From: UBA935 sp031556725
GTDB lineage: Bacteria; Bacillota; Clostridia; Lachnospirales; Lachnospiraceae
NCBI GenBank assembly: GCA_031556725.1
Contig: JAVBSL010000014.1
Coordinates: 62,001-126,000, forward strand
Reading direction: 5' to 3'
Length of the DNA: 64,000 nt
Both the position numbers and the translations under genes were made by a program. A model generated the notes under the pieces. The model was not told the origin of the DNA and did not search any database. It saw nothing but the letters and a program-made list of their open reading frames with translations. This document shows positions 60,598-64,000 of the stretch, piece by piece. Every line of letters begins with the position of its first letter. Position 1 is the first letter of the stretch.

Positions 60598-62184
60598 ATG
60601 GCAGTACGAGTGATTTCAAAAGAACATTACGAACTTATACATGAATTATTTGATGGTGCAACAGGGTCTATAAAGATTATTTCACCGTTTGTAACTCAAC
60701 CGTTAGCTGATGTTTTTGCGGCATGCAAGAAGCAAAATCCTGGCATTGAGGCGAAATTGATTACACGCTTTTACCATGAGGACTTTATAAAAGGTGTAAG
60801 TAATATTGATGCTTTAGAAACATTGTATCAAAGCGGCATTGATATATATGTTTTGCAGGACTTACATACCAAGCTATACTTATTTGATACAGACACCGCA
60901 CTCATTGGCTCGGCGAATTTTACGTCAGGTGGCTTTGGGTCTAACCACGAATTATCAATGTGTATAAAAGAAGAGATAGAAGTCAACCCCATACTTGTTT
61001 CACATTTTGACGAGTTAGTTGAAGATATAGTTTCGCAATCGCCGGATTACTTATTAAATTTGGAAAAAATCAAGGAAGAAAGTACCGAAGTTAAGGCGGA
61101 TAAGAAAAAACGAACAGGTAAAACCGGACAGTTTATCAGTACTAAGAAATTCGGAGCCAAACTGCCGACTACGGATAAAGATGGAAAAGCGGATGAACAC
61201 GACAATATACAAACTATACTTTCGGTAGCTCCAGATAAAGAGTATAACAAAACAATATGGATAAAATTTGAAGGTTCATCAGAGCGCAGGAGAGCTATGA
61301 CTGATAATTATTCACCATATATTACGGAACAATTTCCTCAAGGTGCTACATTTTTCTCCGAAGCCAAGAGACCAATGAGAGTCAAGGCGGGAGATTATGT
61401 ATATATGGCAGTGCACTGTGAAGCCGATTTACCATATATTGTTGGGCGAGGACGGTCGGCAGGCTATGATATAGGAAATATCGCAACTCCTGAAATGATG
61501 AAAGAAAAGGACTGGACAGCTCGTTATAATCACTATTATTGCTTTTTGGAATTTGAATATATTGATGCACCAATTTTAGAATGCATCTCTCTGAACGATG
61601 TTCTACAAAACCTCAATTCAAATTTTTATGTTTCGACTAAAGGCGAGAAACTTTCTATGGAAAAACTGAGAATCCGCCATCGTCAACAGGCACATATGAG
61701 GTTAACCATTCAGGCAAAAGAGTATTTAGATTGCTTATTTGATGAGTTGGTAGGAAAGCACGGTAGTTGTAAACTCTCCCCTGTTGACGAGAAGTTTATC
61801 GATAAAGATAATAGCACAAATAAGATCACACTTGATATGATAAAAATTGCTTATGAAATTGCAAAGAAAGTTCACGCTGATCCTGAATTTGGGTTTTTAA
61901 AGGGAAAAGAGGAGATAGCGGAAAAATCGGGAATGAAACCCGGTTCGGCGGGCGATTTCATAAACAATTTTAAAGCAATGATGGAGGGAAAAGAATATCA
62001 ACGCACACTCAATGGGGAGGCTACGAGATATTTTTTGGAAAATATCCGGAATGACTTCGGCGATGAAGCTTTAAAAACTGCGTTGAAGGCTTGTCAAAAA
62101 CATATCAAATATTACGCTTCGTTGGGAAATGGGAACCTACGTAACATAGAGAGGATTATGAATGAATTTGCAAAAAGTATATAA
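60598..62184 (+). CDS. Phospholipase-D-family nuclease-like protein with C-terminal restriction-associated domain
   Basis: 528 aa. The N-terminal domain (about 1-150) has one PLD motif HTKLYLFDTDTALIGSANFT (near 90), so active sites would form as a dimer, as in Nuc/NgoFVII-type nucleases. A charged linker and a middle domain (about 200-370, with GDYVYMAVHCEADLPYIVGR) follow. The C-terminal part (about 420-528; GMKPGSAGDFINNFKAMMEG and FLENIRNDFGDEALKTALKA) resembles a helical domain I associate with HNH-type restriction proteins. A DNA-processing or defence role is plausible, not shown. ATG 60598 follows GGGGTGA. Confidence 0.7.
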   Translation: MAVRVISKEHYELIHELFDGATGSIKIISPFVTQPLADVFAACKKQNPGIEAKLITRFYHEDFIKGVSNIDALETLYQSGIDIYVLQDLHTKLYLFDTDTALIGSANFTSGGFGSNHELSMCIKEEIEVNPILVSHFDELVEDIVSQSPDYLLNLEKIKEESTEVKADKKKRTGKTGQFISTKKFGAKLPTTDKDGKADEHDNIQTILSVAPDKEYNKTIWIKFEGSSERRRAMTDNYSPYITEQFPQGATFFSEAKRPMRVKAGDYVYMAVHCEADLPYIVGRGRSAGYDIGNIATPEMMKEKDWTARYNHYYCFLEFEYIDAPILECISLNDVLQNLNSNFYVSTKGEKLSMEKLRIRHRQQAHMRLTIQAKEYLDCLFDELVGKHGSCKLSPVDEKFIDKDNSTNKITLDMIKIAYEIAKKVHADPEFGFLKGKEEIAEKSGMKPGSAGDFINNFKAMMEGKEYQRTLNGEATRYFLENIRNDFGDEALKTALKACQKHIKYYASLGNGNLRNIERIMNEFAKSI

Positions 62185-62202
62185 TGAACATGAGGGACTT
62201 TT

Positions 62203-62529
62203 ATGAATGAAGAGATTGCCAATGAATTAATAAAAGGCTTAAGGAACATATTTATAGATCATCTGATTTCTATTGTGTTATATGGCTCTGTAGCAAGGGG
62301 AGATGAAACAATTGAATCGGATATAAATATAGCAATATTTCTAAAAGAAGAGTTAAATACAAAAGAAAAAGATTTGTTATTAGATTTTGTTGTTGATATG
62401 GATTTAGAATATGAGAGGGTGTTTTCTATAATAGATATAGAGTATGATGAATTTACTAAATGGGAAGATATATTACCATTTTACCAAAACATAAAGCTTG
62501 ACGGGTTGATTTTATGGAGGGTAGCATAA
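62203..62529 (+). CDS. MNT-type minimal nucleotidyltransferase with altered catalytic motif
   Basis: 108 aa. VLYGSVARGDETIESDINIA matches the GSx10DxD motif of MNT proteins, but the second Asp is Asn (D40-I-N42). In active members the two Asp bind Mg2+. MNT proteins usually pair with a HEPN toxin; no HEPN gene is adjacent. It could be an orphan, an inactive relative, or active with another metal ligand. It lies 18 nt after the PLD gene and may share its transcript. Confidence 0.75.
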   Translation: MNEEIANELIKGLRNIFIDHLISIVLYGSVARGDETIESDINIAIFLKEELNTKEKDLLLDFVVDMDLEYERVFSIIDIEYDEFTKWEDILPFYQNIKLDGLILWRVA

Positions 62530-62578
62530 ACAACTGTCTGTTTAACGGTTTAAAAGGTAAAAGAAGAGGGAGGAGATT

Positions 62579-63034
62579 ATGCATTTAGGAAGCGTTTACC
62601 TGATCGCAAAGGACTTTAATAAATCGGTAGAATTTTATGAAAAACTACTTGAAATGAAGGTTTCCAAACAAAATATGGAAAGATTTGCGATGTTTGAATT
62701 TGATGGCCACTGCATTGCAATTATGAACGGCTATTTTGATACTCATAATGCAGATAAAGTTGTGCATAAAGGAGAATACAATGCTTATTTTGACGATTTG
62801 GAACAGATAGCCCAAATACCAAATTCCAGAAAAGTTGTTTTGAATTTTTGGGATGAGGATTTGCGGCAGGAATATATGCGTGTAAAGCATTTAAATATCA
62901 CGGACAATATTACAAAGATAAAATATGTATGTAATGTTTGCCCGTATTACTATTTTCAATTGACCGATCCTGATGGAAATGTAATTGAGGTTACAGGGGA
63001 ATACACACCAGATGAAGGAGAGTTCGGCGAATGA
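62579..63034 (+). CDS. Glyoxalase/VOC-family protein
   Basis: 151 aa. YLIAKDFNKSVEFYEKLLEM at the start and YYFQLTDPDGNVIEVTGEYT at the end are the two ends of a VOC beta-alpha-beta-beta-beta module pair; the Glu in IEV is a usual metal ligand. Members are lyases, dioxygenases or resistance proteins; the substrate is not evident. RBS GGGAGGAG. Its stop overlaps the next start (ATGA). Confidence 0.82.
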   Translation: MHLGSVYLIAKDFNKSVEFYEKLLEMKVSKQNMERFAMFEFDGHCIAIMNGYFDTHNADKVVHKGEYNAYFDDLEQIAQIPNSRKVVLNFWDEDLRQEYMRVKHLNITDNITKIKYVCNVCPYYYFQLTDPDGNVIEVTGEYTPDEGEFGE

Positions 63035-63693
63035 TTTCGAGTATATACAAAAATAGAAAAGTCAATCCGGCCAAACTTGTGCCCTATGGTTTTGAACAAA
63101 AAGGACAGAACTTTGTTTATTATAAAACCTTATCTGAAAGCGGCTTTGTAATGACCGTCACAGTTACATCCCAGGGCGACGTTTCCGCAGTTGTGAATGA
63201 CCCTGCATTTGAAGAGCCTTATATATTGCATCTTGTGTCAGGCGCAGTGGGCAGCTTTGTAGGGGGGATTAAAGCAGAATATGAACAACTGCTTACAGAC
63301 ATTGCGGAAAAGTGCTTTGATCTGGAAGTGTTTAAGACAGAATATGCAAAACAGATCATAACCTATGTCCGTGAAACATTTGGTGATGAGTTGGAGTTTC
63401 TTTGGAAAAAGTCCGATAGTGCCATATGGCGGCGTAAAGATAATGAAAAATGGTATGGTGTACTACTTAAGGTGTCAAAGCGAAAGCTTGGGATAGAGTC
63501 GGATGAAATGGCAGAAATTATTGATTTACGTGTAAAGACAGATGAACTTGAAAAATTGATTGGCAGCAAGAAGTATTATCCTGGTTATCATATGAATAAA
63601 AAGCATTGGTGTACAATCATCCTGGATGGTTCCGTTCCTTACGATGAAATTTGCCAAAGAATCCAGGACAGCTATTTACTGGGAAAAAAGTAA
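63031..63693 (+). CDS. MmcQ/YjbR-family protein with N-terminal extension
   Basis: 220 aa. The C-terminal half (about 95-220) is the YjbR fold: YVRETFGDELEFLWKKSDSA, WRRKDNEKWYGVLLKV, and YYPGYHMNKKHWCTIILDG with the typical MNKKHW box. The first 95 residues form an additional domain common in clostridial homologues. The fold resembles DNA-binding proteins, but a molecular role is not established. Coupled to the VOC gene by ATGA overlap. Confidence 0.83.
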   Translation: MISSIYKNRKVNPAKLVPYGFEQKGQNFVYYKTLSESGFVMTVTVTSQGDVSAVVNDPAFEEPYILHLVSGAVGSFVGGIKAEYEQLLTDIAEKCFDLEVFKTEYAKQIITYVRETFGDELEFLWKKSDSAIWRRKDNEKWYGVLLKVSKRKLGIESDEMAEIIDLRVKTDELEKLIGSKKYYPGYHMNKKHWCTIILDGSVPYDEICQRIQDSYLLGKK

Positions 63694-63717
63694 GTGTAAA
63701 AATCGGATGATTTTAAG

Positions 63718-63746
63718 TTGTTATTTTTATAGCAAAATGATATAAT
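63718..63746 (+). promoter_or_regulatory. Promoter of the leader peptide/right-edge gene
   Basis: TTGTTA (63718-63723) and TATAAT (63741-63746), 17-bp spacer. Confidence 0.7.
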
Positions 63747-63775
63747 GCTCACAGTCTATGAAAGGAGGACGCAGG

Positions 63776-63871
63776 ATGAACGGATTAGGATATACACCGA
63801 TTTGCAGCAGCAGCGCAATGTCCAAAACATTTACAATTTCATGTTTACGGGATTACTGCGCCCTTTTTTAG
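63776..63871 (+). CDS. 31-aa leader peptide of a transcription attenuator
   Basis: A short frame behind a strong AAAGGAGGA site encodes MNGLGYTPICSSSAMSKTFT then ISCLRDYCALF and stops at TAG. Its last third overlaps one arm of an RNA hairpin (63848-63902), and a terminator follows, so ribosome position can decide readthrough. There is no run of one amino acid as in biosynthetic leaders; stalling by a ribosome-targeting drug is the more likely trigger, by inference. Confidence 0.7.
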   Translation: MNGLGYTPICSSSAMSKTFTISCLRDYCALF

Positions 63872-63943
63872 GTATTTGCCTTAAAATATCGTAGTAATTC
63901 CGAACACAGTTTGACTGATTATTAATGGTTAGGCTGTTTTTTT
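63848..63943 (+). promoter_or_regulatory. Attenuator: hairpin CGGGATTACTGCG/CGTAGTAATTCCG and terminator
   Basis: CGGGATTACTGCG (63848-63860, in the leader frame) pairs with CGTAGTAATTCCG (63890-63902). Then AGTTTGACT (63908-63916) can pair fully, using G-U pairs, with GGTTAGGCT (63927-63935), followed by seven T. A ribosome stalled on the leader would break the first stem. Confidence 0.65.
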
Positions 63944-63978
63944 GTGCTAATTTTTACGAAAAAGAGAGGAATTACAAC

Positions 63979-64000
63979 ATGGAAAGAAATATAAAACTGA
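63979..64000 (+). CDS. Start of a gene cut by the right edge
   Basis: ATG behind GAGAGGA encodes MERNIKL before the window ends. Too short to identify; an efflux protein or ribosome-protection/modification factor is suggested only by the attenuator upstream. Confidence 0.6.

Overview
The window looks like a chromosomal segment of a low-to-medium GC, spore-forming, gut-type Firmicute, most like a member of the Lachnospiraceae. Reasons: strong GGAGG-type ribosome binding sites, tight Gram-positive operons, lipoprotein ABC binding proteins, a SpoIIM homologue next to nudF and xerD (a Bacillus/Clostridia gene order), a fused MsrA-MsrB, an acetyl-type MetA, plant-polysaccharide operons and a NiCo-type riboswitch. 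No rRNA, tRNA, CRISPR array or intact insertion sequence was seen.

Layout. (1) 1-7341: the start of a tryptophanase/tyrosine phenol-lyase on the minus strand, then a galactan operon: binding protein, two permeases, an intracellular and a surface-anchored GH53 endo-galactanase, behind a promoter with two copies of a 14-bp operator. (2) 7342-7646: a ~300-nt imperfect palindrome, then maf. (3) 8337-14068: two-component system, ABC ATPase, FtsX-type permease and a heptad-repeat coiled-coil protein. (4) 14223-27808: housekeeping block (aminotransferase, NudF, SpoIIM, XerD, DAHP synthase, EPSP synthase, HflX, a FUSC-HAD fusion, RluF, LigA, MetA, MsrAB). (5) 28806-42068: AraC regulator and an operon for a rhamnose-containing glycoside: HPr-like protein, complete ABC importer, beta-phosphoglucomutase, GH3, GH78, and a diguanylate cyclase with a LacI-like sugar-sensing domain. 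(6) 42172-49619: MBL-fold pseudogene, SDR/TetR pair, NiCo riboswitch with a P-type ATPase, then an ADP-ribosylation cluster (flavin protein, zinc macrodomain, class M sirtuin, YwnA-type Rrf2) whose two promoters share an ATGTAA-N9-TTACAT operator and one of which has taken a 143-bp MITE with an 8-bp target duplication. (7) 49807-64000: CtpE-like ATPase, large repeat surface protein, DMT/LysR pair, gene remnants, and small accessory genes (phosphoesterase, acetyltransferases, amidohydrolase, PLD-type nuclease, nucleotidyltransferase, VOC and YjbR proteins), ending in a leader-peptide attenuator before a gene cut by the window edge.

How it works together. The galactan operon implies surface cleavage of beta-1,4-galactan, import of oligosaccharides through a permease pair that needs an ATPase encoded elsewhere, and further cytoplasmic trimming. 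The rhamnosidase operon implies uptake of an intact rhamnoside, cytoplasmic cleavage, and possible coupling of sugar sensing to c-di-GMP. The least familiar items are the HPr-like protein plus LacI-GGDEF protein in that operon, the FUSC protein fused to a HAD domain without its catalytic Asp, the co-regulated sirtuin/macrodomain cluster without GcvH-L or LplA, and the long palindrome beside maf.
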